The notes under the pieces were generated by a model that ran no database searches, was not told where the DNA came from, and was given only the letters and a program-made list of their open reading frames with translations. Positions 27,601 to 42,546 of a stretch of DNA of 64,000 nt are shown piece after piece (within the stretch, counting starts at the first letter, position 1; each line of letters starts with the position of its first letter). The position numbers were made by a program, and so were the translations under genes. The stretch comes from Terebella lapidaria (Eukaryota; Annelida; Polychaeta; Terebellida; Terebellidae): positions 36,811,119-36,875,118 of the forward strand of contig OX424559.1 of the NCBI GenBank assembly GCA_949152475.1, written 5' to 3'.

Positions 27601-30600
27601 TTAACTTAAAATTTACGATATGCCCATTATAAACTACGATGAGCGCCTATGCTATAACATGGGGTCAAAAAAATAACTCTCAGAAACGGCCCCATTTTAT
27701 GTCACAATGTACAGTGTCCCTAGACTAACTATTAGCCACAAACACTCGCTGAATAAATTAACTTAAAATTTACGATATGCCCATTATAAACTACGATGAG
27801 CGCCTATGCTATAACATGGGGTCAAAAAAATAACTCTCAGAAACGGCCCCATTTTATGTCACAATGTACAGTGTCCCTAGACTAACTATTAGCCACAAAC
27901 ACTCGCTGAATAAATTAACTTAAAATTTACGATATGCCCATTATAAACTACGATGAGCGCCTATGCTATAACATGGGGTCAAAAAAATAACTCTCAGAAA
28001 CGGCCCCATTTTATGTCACAATGTACAGTGTCCCTAGACTAACTATTAGCCACAAACACTCGCTGAATAAATTAACTTAAAATTTACGATATGCCCATTA
28101 TAAACTACGATGAGCGCCTATGCTATAACATGGGGTCAAAAAAATAACTCTCAGAAACGGCCCCATTTTATGTCACAATGTACAGTGTCCCTAGACTAAC
28201 TATTAGCCACAAACACTCGCTGAATAAATTAACTTAAAATTTACGATATGCCCATTATAAACTACGATGAGCGCCTATGCTATAACATGGGGTCAAAAAA
28301 ATAACTCTCAGAAACGGCCCCATTTTATGTCACAATGTACAGTGTCCCTAGACTAACTATTAGCCACAAACACTCGCTGAATAAATTAACTTAAAATTTA
28401 CGATATGCCTATTATAAACTACGATGAGCGCCTATGCTATAACATGGGGTCAAAAAAATAACTCTCAGAAACGGCCCCATTTTATGTCACAATGTACAGT
28501 GTCCCTAGACTAACTATTAGCCACAAACACTCGCTGAATAAATTAACTTAAAATTTACGATATGCCCATTATAAACTACGATGAGCGCCTATGCTATAAC
28601 ATGGGGTCAAAAAAATAACTCTCAGAAACGGCCCCATTTTATGTCACAATGTACAGTGTCCCTAGACTAACTATTAGCCACAAACACTCGCTGAATAAAT
28701 TAACTTAAAATTTACGATATGCCCATTATAAACTACGATGAGCGCCTATGCTATAACATGGGGTCAAAAAAATAACTCTCAGAAACGGCCCCATTTTATG
28801 TCACAATGTACAGTGTCCCTAGACTAACTATTAGCCACAAACACTCGCTGAATAAATTAACTTAAAATTTACGATATGCCCATTATAAACTACGATGAGC
28901 GCCTATGCTATAACATGGGGTCAAAAAAATAACTCTCAGAAACGGCCCCATTTTATGTCACAATGTACAGTGTCCCTAGACTAACTATTAGCCACAAACA
29001 CTCGCTGAATAAATTAACTTAAAATTTACGATATGCCCATTATAAACTACGATGAGCGCCTATGCTATAACATGGGGTCAAAAAAATAACTCTCAGAAAC
29101 GGCCCCATTTTATGTCACAATGTACAGTGTCCCTAGACTAACTATTAGCCACAAACACTCGCTGAATAAATTAACTTAAAATTTACGATATGCCCATTAT
29201 AAACTACGATGAGCGCCTATGCTATAACATGGGGTCAAAAAAATAACTCTCAGAAACGGCCCCATTTTATGTCACAATGTACAGTGTCCCTAGACTAACT
29301 ATTAGCCACAAACACTCGCTGAATAAATTAACTTAAAATTTACGATATGCCCATTATAAACTACGATGAGCGCCTATGCTATAACATGGGGTCAAAAAAA
29401 TAACTCTCAGAAACGGCCCCATTTTATGTCACAATGTACAGTGTCCCTAGACTAACTATTAGCCACAAACACTCGCTGAATAAATTAACTTAAAATTTAC
29501 GATATGCCCATTATAAACTACGATGAGCGCCTATGCTATAACATGGGGTCAAAAAAATAACTCTCAGAAACGGCCCCATTTTATGTCACAATGTACAGTG
29601 TCCCTAGACTAACTATTAGCCACAAACACTCGCTGAATAAATTAACTTAAAATTTACGATATGCCCATTATAAACTACGATGAGCGCCTATGCTATAACA
29701 TGGGGTCAAAAAAATAACTCTCAGAAACGGCCCCATTTTATGTCACAATGTACAGTGTCCCTAGACTAACTATTAGCCACAAACACTCGCTGAATAAATT
29801 AACTTAAAATTTACGATATGCCCATTATAAACTACGATGAGCGCCTATGCTATAACATGGGGTCAAAAAAATAACTCTCAGAAACGGCCCCATTTTATGT
29901 CACAATGTACAGTGTCCCTAGACTAACTATTAGCCACAAACACTCGCTGAATAAATTAACTTAAAATTTACGATATGCCCATTATAAACTACGATGAGCG
30001 CCTATGCTATAACATGGGGTCAAAAAAATAACTCTCAGAAACGGCCCCATTTTATGTCACAATGTACAGTGTCCCTAGACTAACTATTAGCCACAAACAC
30101 TCGCTGAATAAATTAACTTAAAATTTACGATATGCCCATTATAAACTACGATGAGCGCCTATGCTATAACATGGGGTCAAAAAAATAACTCTCAGAAACG
30201 GCCCCATTTTATGTCACAATGTACAGTGTCCCTAGACTAACTATTAGCCACAAACACTCGCTGAATAAATTAACTTAAAATTTACGATATGCCCATTATA
30301 AACTACGATGAGCGCCTATGCTATAACATGGGGTCAAAAAAATAACTCTCAGAAACGGCCCCATTTTATGTCACAATGTACAGTGTCCCTAGACTAACTA
30401 TTAGCCACAAACACTCGCTGAATAAATTAACTTAAAATTTACGATATGCCCATTATAAACTACGATGAGCGCCTATGCTATAACATGGGGTCAAAAAAAT
30501 AACTCTCAGAAACGGCCCCATTTTATGTCACAATGTACAGTGTCCCTAGACTAACTATTAGCCACAAACACTCGCTGAATAAATTAACTTAAAATTTACG

Positions 30601-33600
30601 ATATGCCCATTATAAACTACGATGAGCGCCTATGCTATAACATGGGGTCAAAAAAATAACTCTCAGAAACGGCCCCATTTTATGTCACAATGTACAGTGT
30701 CCCTAGACTAACTATTAGCCACAAACACTCGCTGAATAAATTAACTTAAAATTTACGATATGCCCATTATAAACTACGATGAGCGCCTATGCTATAACAT
30801 GGGGTCAAAAAAATAACTCTCAGAAACGGCCCCATTTTATGTCACAATGTACAGTGTCCCTAGACTAACTATTAGCCACAAACACTCGCTGAATAAATTA
30901 ACTTAAAATTTACGATATGCCCATTATAAACTACGATGAGCGCCTATGCTATAACATGGGGTCAAAAAAATAACTCTCAGAAACGGCCCCATTTTATGTC
31001 ACAATGTACAGTGTCCCTAGACTAACTATTAGCCACAAACACTCGCTGAATAAATTAACTTAAAATTTACGATATGCCCATTATAAACTACGATGAGCGC
31101 CTATGCTATAACATGGGGTCAAAAAAATAACTCTCAGAAACGGCCCCATTTTATGTCACAATGTACAGTGTCCCTAGACTAACTATTAGCCACAAACACT
31201 CGCTGAATAAATTAACTTAAAATTTACGATATGCCCATTATAAACTACGATGAGCGCCTATGCTATAACATGGGGTCAAAAAAATAACTCTCAGAAACGG
31301 CCCCATTTTATGTCACAATGTACAGTGTCCCTAGACTAACTATTAGCCACAAACACTCGCTGAATAAATTAACTTAAAATTTACGATATGCCCATTATAA
31401 ACTACGATGAGCGCCTATGCTATAACATGGGGTCAAAAAAATAACTCTCAGAAACGGCCCCATTTTATGTCACAATGTACAGTGTCCCTAGACTAACTAT
31501 TAGCCACAAACACTCGCTGAATAAATTAACTTAAAATTTACGATATGCCCATTATAAACTACGATGAGCGCCTATGCTATAACATGGGGTCAAAAAAATA
31601 ACTCTCAGAAACGGCCCCATTTTATGTCACAATGTACAGTGTCCCTAGACTAACTATTAGCCACAAACACTCGCTGAATAAATTAACTTAAAATTTACGA
31701 TATGCCCATTATAAACTACGATGAGCGCCTATGCTATAACATGGGGTCAAAAAAATAACTCTCAGAAACGGCCCCATTTTATGTCACAATGTACAGTGTC
31801 CCTAGACTAACTATTAGCCACAAACACTCGCTGAATAAATTAACTTAAAATTTACGATATGCCCATTATAAACTACGATGAGCGCCTATGCTATAACATG
31901 GGGTCAAAAAAATAACTCTCAGAAACGGCCCCATTTTATGTCACAATGTACAGTGTCCCTAGACTAACTATTAGCCACAAACACTCGCTGAATAAATTAA
32001 CTTAAAATTTACGATATGCCCATTATAAACTACGATGAGCGCCTATGCTATAACATGGGGTCAAAAAAATAACTCTCAGAAACGGCCCCATTTTATGTCA
32101 CAATGTACAGTGTCCCTAGACTAACTATTAGCCACAAACACTCGCTGAATAAATTAACTTAAAATTTACGATATGCCCATTATAAACTACGATGAGCGCC
32201 TATGCTATAACATGGGGTCAAAAAAATAACTCTCAGAAACGGCCCCATTTTATGTCACAATGTACAGTGTCCCTAGACTAACTATTAGCCACAAACACTC
32301 GCTGAATAAATTAACTTAAAATTTACGATATGCCCATTATAAACTACGATGAGCGCCTATGCTATAACATGGGGTCAAAAAAATAACTCTCAGAAACGGC
32401 CCCATTTTATGTCACAATGTACAGTGTCCCTAGACTAACTATTAGCCACAAACACTCGCTGAATAAATTAACTTAAAATTTACGATATGCCCATTATAAA
32501 CTACGATGAGCGCCTATGCTATAACATGGGGTCAAAAAAATAACTCTCAGAAACGGCCCCATTTTATGTCACAATGTACAGTGTCCCTAGACTAACTATT
32601 AGCCACAAACACTCGCTGAATAAATTAACTTAAAATTTACGATATGCCCATTATAAACTACGATGAGCGCCTATGCTATAACATGGGGTCAAAAAAATAA
32701 CTCTCAGAAACGGCCCCATTTTATGTCACAATGTACAGTGTCCCTAGACTAACTATTAGCCACAAACACTCGCTGAATAAATTAACTTAAAATTTACGAT
32801 ATGCCCATTATAAACTACGATGAGCGCCTATGCTATAACATGGGGTCAAAAAAATAACTCTCAGAAACGGCCCCATTTTATGTCACAATGTACAGTGTCC
32901 CTAGACTAACTATTAGCCACAAACACTCGCTGAATAAATTAACTTAAAATTTACGATATGCCCATTATAAACTACGATGAGCGCCTATGCTATAACATGG
33001 GGTCAAAAAAATAACTCTCAGAAACGGCCCCATTTTATGTCACAATGTACAGTGTCCCTAGACTAACTATTAGCCACAAACACTCGCTGAATAAATTAAC
33101 TTAAAATTTACGATATGCCCATTATAAACTACGATGAGCGCCTATGCTATAACATGGGGTCAAAAAAATAACTCTCAGAAACGGCCCCATTTTATGTCAC
33201 AATGTACAGTGTCCCTAGACTAACTATTAGCCACAAACACTCGCTGAATAAATTAACTTAAAATTTACGATATGCCCATTATAAACTACGATGAGCGCCT
33301 ATGCTATAACATGGGGTCAAAAAAATAACTCTCAGAAACGGCCCCATTTTATGTCACAATGTACAGTGTCCCTAGACTAACTATTAGCCACAAACACTCG
33401 CTGAATAAATTAACTTAAAATTTACGATATGCCCATTATAAACTACGATGAGCGCCTATGCTATAACATGGGGTCAAAAAAATAACTCTCAGAAACGGCC
33501 CCATTTTATGTCACAATGTACAGTGTCCCTAGACTAACTATTAGCCACAAACACTCGCTGAATAAATTAACTTAAAATTTACGATATGCCCATTATAAAC

Positions 33601-35390
33601 TACGATGAGCGCCTATGCTATAACATGGGGTCAAAAAAATAACTCTCAGAAACGGCCCCATTTTATGTCACAATGTACAGTGTCCCTAGACTAACTATTA
33701 GCCACAAACACTCGCTGAATAAATTAACTTAAAATTTACGATATGCCCATTATAAACTACGATGAGCGCCTATGCTATAACATGGGGTCAAAAAAATAAC
33801 TCTCAGAAACGGCCCCATTTTATGTCACAATGTACAGTGTCCCTAGACTAACTATTAGCCACAAACACTCGCTGAATAAATTAACTTAAAATTTACGATA
33901 TGCCCATTATAAACTACGATGAGCGCCTATGCTATAACATGGGGTCAAAAAAATAACTCTCAGAAACGGCCCCATTTTATGTCACAATGTACAGTGTCCC
34001 TAGACTAACTATTAGCCACAAACACTCGCTGAATAAATTAACTTAAAATTTACGATATGCCCATTATAAACTACGATGAGCGCCTATGCTATAACATGGG
34101 GTCAAAAAAATAACTCTCAGAAACGGCCCCATTTTATGTCACAATGTACAGTGTCCCTAGACTAACTATTAGCCACAAACACTCGCTGAATAAATTAACT
34201 TAAAATTTACGATATGCCCATTATAAACTACGATGAGCGCCTATGCTATAACATGGGGTCAAAAAAATAACTCTCAGAAACGGCCCCATTTTATGTCACA
34301 ATGTACAGTGTCCCTAGACTAACTATTAGCCACAAACACTCGCTGAATAAATTAACTTAAAATTTACGATATGCCCATTATAAACTACGATGAGCGCCTA
34401 TGCTATAACATGGGGTCAAAAAAATAACTCTCAGAAACGGCCCCATTTTATGTCACAATGTACAGTGTCCCTAGACTAACTATTAGCCACAAACACTCGC
34501 TGAATAAATTAACTTAAAATTTACGATATGCCCATTATAAACTACGATGAGCGCCTATGCTATAACATGGGGTCAAAAAAATAACTCTCAGAAACGGCCC
34601 CATTTTATGTCACAATGTACAGTGTCCCTAGACTAACTATTAGCCACAAACACTCGCTGAATAAATTAACTTAAAATTTACGATATGCCCATTATAAACT
34701 ACGATGAGCGCCTATGCTATAACATGGGGTCAAAAAAATAACTCTCAGAAACGGCCCCATTTTATGTCACAATGTACAGTGTCCCTAGACTAACTATTAG
34801 CCACAAACACTCGCTGAATAAATTAACTTAAAATTTACGATATGCCCATTATAAACTACGATGAGCGCCTATGCTATAACATGGGGTCAAAAAAATAACT
34901 CTCAGAAACGGCCCCATTTTATGTCACAATGTACAGTGTCCCTAGACTAACTATTAGCCACAAACACTCGCTGAATAAATTAACTTAAAATTTACGATAT
35001 GCCCATTATAAACTACGATGAGCGCCTATGCTATAACATGGGGTCAAAAAAATAACTCTCAGAAACGGCCCCATTTTATGTCACAATGTACAGTGTCCCT
35101 AGACTAACTATTAGCCACAAACACTCGCTGAATAAATTAACTTAAAATTTACGATATGCCCATTATAAACTACGATGAGCGCCTATGCTATAACATGGGG
35201 TCAAAAAAATAACTCTCAGAAACGGCCCCATTTTATGTCACAATGTACAGTGTCCCTAGACTAACTATTAGCCACAAACACTCGCTGAATAAATTAACTT
35301 AAAATTTACGATATGCCCATTATAAACTACGATGAGCGCCTATGCTATAACATGGGGTCAAAAAAATAACTCTCAGAAACGGCCCCATTT
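24691..35390 (+). repeat. Most homogeneous block, about 68 units with one variant base
   Basis: Across 10.7 kb I saw only one change, C-to-T at 28410. Phase arithmetic gives exactly 23 units from 24810 to 28421 and exactly 44 units from 28421 to 35329, with no net indel. This includes 6,980 bp between 28411 and 35390 in which I found no variant at all. The block ends at an inserted C (35391). This is the best candidate for the most recently expanded part of the array, or for a repeat-collapse or replication artefact of assembly. Confidence 0.85.
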
Positions 35391-38300
35391 CTATGTCACA
35401 ATGTACAGTGTCCCTAGACTAACTATTAGCCACAAACACTCGCTGAATAAATTAACTTAAAATTTACGATATGCCCATTATAAACTACGATGAGCGCCTA
35501 TGCTATAACATGGGGTCAAAAAAATAACTCTCAGAAACGGCCCCATTTTATGTCACAATGTACAGTGTCCCTAGACTAACTATTAGCCACAAACACTCGC
35601 TGAATAAATTAACTTAAAATTTACGATATGCCCATTATAAACTACGATGAGCGCCTATGCTATAACATGGGGTCAAAAAAATAACTCTCAGAAACGGCCC
35701 CATTTTATGTCACAATGTACAGTGTCCCTAGACTAACTATTAGCCACAAACACTCGCTGAATAAATTAACTTAAAATTTACGATATGCCCATTATAAACT
35801 ACGATGAGCGCCTATGCTATAACATGGGGTCAAAAAAATAACTCTCAGAAACGGCCCCATTTTATGTCACAATGTACAGTGTCCCTAGACTAACTATTAG
35901 CCACAAACACTCGCTGAATAAATTAACTTAAAATTTACGATATGCCCATTATAAACTACGATGAGCGCCTATGCTATAACATGGGGTCAAAAAAATAACT
36001 CTCAGAAACGGCCCCATTTTATGTCACAATGTACAGTGTCCCTAGACTAACTATTAGCCACAAACACTCGCTGAATAAATTAACTTAAAATTTACGATAT
36101 GCCCATTATAAACTACGATGAGCGCCTATGCTATAACATGGGGTCAAAAAAATAACTCTCAGAAACGGCCCCATTTTATGTCACAATGTACAGTGTCCCT
36201 AGACTAACTATTAGCCACAAACACTCGCTGAATAAATTAACTTAAAATTTACGATATGCCCATTATAAACTACGATGAGCGCCTATGCTATAACATGGGG
36301 TCAAAAAAATAACTCTCAGAAACGGCCCCATTTTATGTCACAATGTACAGTGTCCCTAGACTAACTATTAGCCACAAACACTCGCTGAATAAATTAACTT
36401 AAAATTTACGATATGCCCATTATAAACTACGATGAGCGCCTATGCTATAACATGGGGTCAAAAAAATAACTCTCAGAAACGGCCCCATTTTATGTCACAA
36501 TGTACAGTGTCCCTAGACTAACTATTAGCCACAAACACTCGCTGAATAAATTAACTTAAAATTTACGATATGCCCATTATAAACTACGATGAGCGCCTAT
36601 GCTATAACATGGGGTCAAAAAAATAACTCTCAGAAACGGCCCCATTTTATGTCACAATGTACAGTGTCCCTAGACTAACTATTAGCCACAAACACTCGCT
36701 GAATAAATTAACTTAAAATTTACGATATGCCCATTATAAACTACGATGAGCGCCTATGCTATAACATGGGGTCAAAAAAATAACTCTCAGAAACGCCCCA
36801 TTTTATGTCACAATGTACAGTGTCCCTAGACTAACTATTAGCCACAAACACTCGCTGAATAAATTAACTTAAAATTTACGATATGCCCATTATAAACTAC
36901 GATGAGCGCCTATGCTATAACATGGGGTCAAAAAAATAACTCTCAGAAACGGCCCCATTTTATGTCACAATGTACAGTGTCCCTAGACTAACTATTAGCC
37001 ACAAACACTCGCTGAATAAATTAACTTAAAATTTACGATATGCCCATTATAAACTACGATGAGCGCCTATGCTATAACATGTGGTCAAAAAAATAACTCT
37101 CAGAAACGGCCCCATTTTATGTCACAATGTACAGTGTCCCTAGACTAACTATTAGCCACAAACACTCGCTGAATAAATTAACTTAAAATTTACGATATGC
37201 CCATTATAAACTACGATGAGCGCCTATGCTATAACATGGGGTCAAAAAAATAACTCTCAGAAACGGCCCCATTTTATGTCACAATGTACAGTGTCCCTAG
37301 ACTAACTATTAGCCACAAACACTCGCTGAATAAATTAACTTAAAATTTACGATATGCCCATTATAAACTACGATGAGCGCCTATGCTATAACATGGGGTC
37401 AAAAAAATAACTCTCAGAAACGGCCCCATTTTATGTCACAATGTACAGTGTCCCTAGACTAACTATTAGCCACAAACACTCGCTGAATAAATTAACTTAA
37501 AATTTACGATATGCCCATTATAAACTACGATGAGCGCCTATGCTATAACATGGGGTCAAAAAAATAACTCTCAGAAACGGCCCCATTTTATGTCACAATG
37601 TACAGTGTCCCTAGACTAACTATTAGCCACAAACACTCGCTGAATAAATTAACTTAAAATTTACGATATGCCCATTATAAACTACGATGAGCGCCTATGC
37701 TATAACATGGGGTCAAAAAAATAACTCTCAGAAACGGCCCCATTTTATGTCACAATGTACAGTGTCCCTAGACTAACTATTAGCCACAAACACTCGCTGA
37801 ATAAATTAACTTAAAATTTACGATATGCCCATTATAAACTACGATGAGCGCCTATGCTATAACATGGGGTCAAAAAAATAACTCTCAGAAACGGCCCCAT
37901 TTTATGTCACAATGTACAGTGTCCCTAGACTAACTATTAGCCACAAACACTCGCTGAATAAATTAACTTAAAATTTACGATATGCCCATTATAAACTACG
38001 ATGAGCGCCTATGCTATAACATGGGGTCAAAAAAATAACTCTCAGAAACGGCCCCATTTTATGTCACAATGTACAGTGTCCCTAGACTAACTATTAGCCA
38101 CAAACACTCGCTGAATAAATTAACTTAAAATTTACGATATGCCCATTATAAACTACGATGAGCGCCTATGCTATAACATGGGGTCAAAAAAATAACTCTC
38201 AGAAACGGCCCCATTTTATGTCACAATGTACAGTGTCCCTAGACTAACTATTAGCCACAAACACTCGCTGAATAAATTAACTTAAAATTTACGATATGCC

Positions 38301-38561
38301 CATTATAAACTACGATGAGCGCCTATGCTATAACATGGGGTCAAAAAAATAACTCTCAGAAACGGCCCCATTTTATGTCACAATGTACAGTGTCCCTAGA
38401 CTAACTATTAGCCACAAACACTCGCTGAATAAATTAACTTAAAATTTACGATATGCCCATTATAAACTACGATGAGCGCCTATGCTATAACATGGGGTCA
38501 AAAAAATAACTCTCAGAAACGGCCCCATTTTATGTCACAATGTACAGTGTCCCTAGACTAA
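35391..38561 (+). repeat. Transitional stretch with sparse variants
   Basis: About 20 units hold three visible changes: an inserted C at 35391, a deleted G near 36795 (ACGCCCC) and G-to-T at 37082, which breaks the G4 run in the hairpin stem. It separates the most uniform block on its left from the variant-rich zone on its right. Confidence 0.7.
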
Positions 38562-41500
38562 ATATTAGCCACAAACACTCGCTGAATAAATTAACTTAAA
38601 ATTTACGATATGCTCATTATAAACTACGATGAGCGCCTATGCTATAACATGGGGTCAAAAAAATAACTCTCAGAAACGGCCCCATTTTATGTCACAATGT
38701 ACAGTGTCCCTAGACTAACTATTAGCCACAAACACTCGCTGAATAAATTAACTTAAAATTTACGATATGCCCATTATAAACTACGATGAGCGCCTATGCT
38801 ATAACATGGGGTCAAAAAAATAACTCTCAGAAACGGCCCCATTTTATGTCACAATGTACAGTGTCCCTAGACTAACTATTAGCCACAAACACTCGCTGAA
38901 TAAATTAACTTAAAATTTACGATATGCCCATTATAAACTACGATGAGCGCCTATGCTATAACATGGGGTCAAAAAAATAACTCTCAGAAACGGCCCCATT
39001 TTATGTCACAATGTACAGTGTCCCTAGACTAACTATTAGCCACAAACACTCGCTGAATAAATTAACTTAAAATTTACGATATGCCCATTATAAACTACGA
39101 TGAGCGCCTATGCTATAACATGGGGTCAAAAAATAACTCTCAGAAACGGCCCCATTTTATGTCACAATGTACAGTGTCCCTAGACTAACTATTAGCCACA
39201 AACACTCGCTGAATAAATTAACTTAAAATTTACGATATGCCCATTATAAACTACGATGAGCGCCTATGCTATAACATGGGGTCAAAAAAATAACTGTCAG
39301 AAACGGCCCCATTTTATGTCACAATGTACAGTGTCCCTAGACTAACTATTAGCCACAAACACTCGCTGAATAAATTAACTTAAAATTACGATATGCCCAT
39401 TATAAACTACGATGAGCGCCTATGCTATAACATGGGGTCAAAAAAATAACTCTCAGAAACGGCCCCATTTTATGTCACAATGTACAGTGTCCCTAGACTA
39501 ACTATTAGCCACAAACACTCGCTGAATAAATTAACTTAAAATTTACGATATGCCCATTATAAACTACGATGAGCGCCTATGCTATAACATGGGGTCAAAA
39601 AAATAACTCTCAGAAACGGCCCAATTTTATGTCACAATGTACAGTGTCCCTAGACTAACTATTAGCCACAAACACTCGCTGAATAAATTAACTTAAAATT
39701 TACGATATGCCCATTATAAACTACGATGAGCGCCTATGCTATAACATGGGGTCAAAAAAATAACTCTCAGAAACGGCCCCATTTTATGTCACAATGTACA
39801 GTGTCCCTAGACTAACTATTAGCCACAAACACTCGCTGAATAAATTAACTTAAAATTTACGATATGCCCATTATAAACTACGATGAGCGCCTATGCTATA
39901 ACATGGGGTCAAAAAAATAACTCTCAGAAACGGCCCCATTTTATGTCACAATGTACAGTGTCCCTAGACTAACTATTAGCCACAAACACTCGCTGAATAA
40001 ATTAACTTAAAATTTACGATATGCCCATTATAAACTACGATGAGCGCCTATGCTATAACATGGGGTCAAAAAAATAACTCTCAGAAACGGCCCCATTTTA
40101 TGTCACAATGTACAGTGTCCCTAGATTAACTATTAGCCACAAACACTCGCTGAATAAATTAACTTAAAATTTACGATATGCCCATTATAAACTACGATGA
40201 GCGCCTATGCTATAACATGGGGTCAAAAAATAACTCTCAGAAACGGCCCCATTTTATGTCACAATGTACAGTGTCCCTAGACTAACTATTAGCCACAAAC
40301 ACTCGCTGAATAAATTAACTTAAAATTTACGATATGCCCATTATAAACTACGATGAGCGCCTATGCTATAACATGGGTCAAAAAAATAACTCTCAGAAAC
40401 GGCCCCATTTTATGTCACAATGTACAGTGTCCCTAGACTAACTATTAGCCACAAACACTCGCTGAATAAATTAACTTAAAATTTACGATATTCCCATTAT
40501 AAACTACGATGAGCGCCTATGCTATAACATGGGGTCAAAAAAATAACTGTCAGAAACGGCCCCATTTTATGTCACAATGTACAGTGTCCCTAGACTAACT
40601 ATTAGCCACAAACACTCGCTGAATAAATTAACTTAAAATTTACGATATGCCCATTATAAACTACGATGAGCGCCTATGCTATAACATGGGGTCAAAAAAA
40701 TAACTCTCAGAAACGGCCCCATTTTATGTCACAATGTACAGTGTCCCTAGACTAACTATTAGCCACAAACACTCGCTGAATAAATTAACTTAAAATTTAC
40801 GATATGCCCATTATAAACTACGATGAGCGCCTATGCTATAACATGGGGTCAAAAAAATAACTCTCAGAAACGGCCCCATTTTATGTCACAATGTACAGTG
40901 TCCCTAGACTAACTATTAGCCACAAACACTCGCTGAATAAATTAACTTAAAATTTACGATATGCCCATTATAAACTACGATGAGCGCCTATGCTATAACA
41001 TGGGGTCAAAAAAATAACTCTCAGAAACGGCCCCATTTTATGTCACAATGTACAGTGTCCCTAGACTAACTATTAGCCACAAACACTCGCTGAATAAATT
41101 AACTTAAAATTTACGATATGCCCATTATAAACTACGATGAGCGCCTATGCTATAACATGGGGTCAAAAAAATAACTCTCAGAAACGGCCCCATTTTATGT
41201 CACAATGTACAGTGTCCCTAGACTAACTATTAGCCACAAACACTCGCTGAATAAATTAACTTAAAATTTACGATATGCCCATTATAAACTACGATGAGCG
41301 CCTATGCTATAACATGGGGTCAAAAAAATAACTCTCAGAAACGGCCCCATTTTATGTCACAATGTACAGTGTCCCCTAGACTAACTATTAGCCACAAACA
41401 CTCGCTGAATAAATTAACTTAAAATTTACGATATGCCCATTATAAACTACGATGAGCGCCTATGCTTTAACATGGGGTCAAAAAATAACTCTCAGAAACG

Positions 41501-42546
41501 GCCCCATTTTATGTCACAATGTACAGTGTCCCTAGACTAACTATTAGCCACAAACACTCGCTGAATAAATTAACTTAAAATTTACGATATGCCCATTATA
41601 AACTACGATGAGTGCCTATGCTATAACATGGGGTCAAAAAAATAACTCTCAGAAACGGCCCCATTTTATGTCACAATGTACAGTGTCCCTAGACTAACTA
41701 TTAGCCACAAACACTCGCTGAATAAATTAACTTAAAATTTACGATATGCCCATTATAAACTACGATGAGCGCCTATGCTATAACATGGGGTCAAAAAAAT
41801 AACTCTCAGAAACGGCCCCATTTTATGTCGCAATGTACAGTGTCCCTAGACTAACTATTAGCCACAAACACTCGCTGAATAAATTAACTTAAAATTTACG
41901 ATATGCCCATTATAAACTACGATGAGCGCCTATGCTATAACATGGGGTCAAAAAAATAACTCTCAGAAACGGCCCCATTTTATGTCACAATGTACAGTGT
42001 CCCTAGACTAACTATTAGCCACAAACACTCGCTGAATAAATTAACTTAAAATTTACGATATGCCCATTATAAACTACGATGAGCGCCTATGCTATAACAT
42101 GGGGTCAAAAAAATAACTCTCAGAAACGGCCCCATTTTATGTCACAATGTACAGTGTCCCTAGACTAACTATTAGCCACAAACACTCGCTGAATAAATTA
42201 ACTTAAAATTTACGATATGCCCATTATAAACTACGATGAGCGCCTATGCTATAACATGGGGTCAAAAAAATAACTCTCAGAAACGGCCCCATTTTATGTC
42301 ACAATGTACAGTGTCCCTAGACTAACTATTAGCCACAAACACTCGCTGAATAAATTAACTTAAAATTTACGATATGCCCATTATAAACTACGATGAGCGC
42401 CTATGCTATAACATGGGGTCAAAAAAATAACTCTCAGAAACGGCCCCATTTTATGTCACAATGTACAGTGTCCCTAGACTAACTATTAGCCACAAACACT
42501 CGCTGAATAAATTAACTTAAAATTTACGATATGCCCATTATAAACT

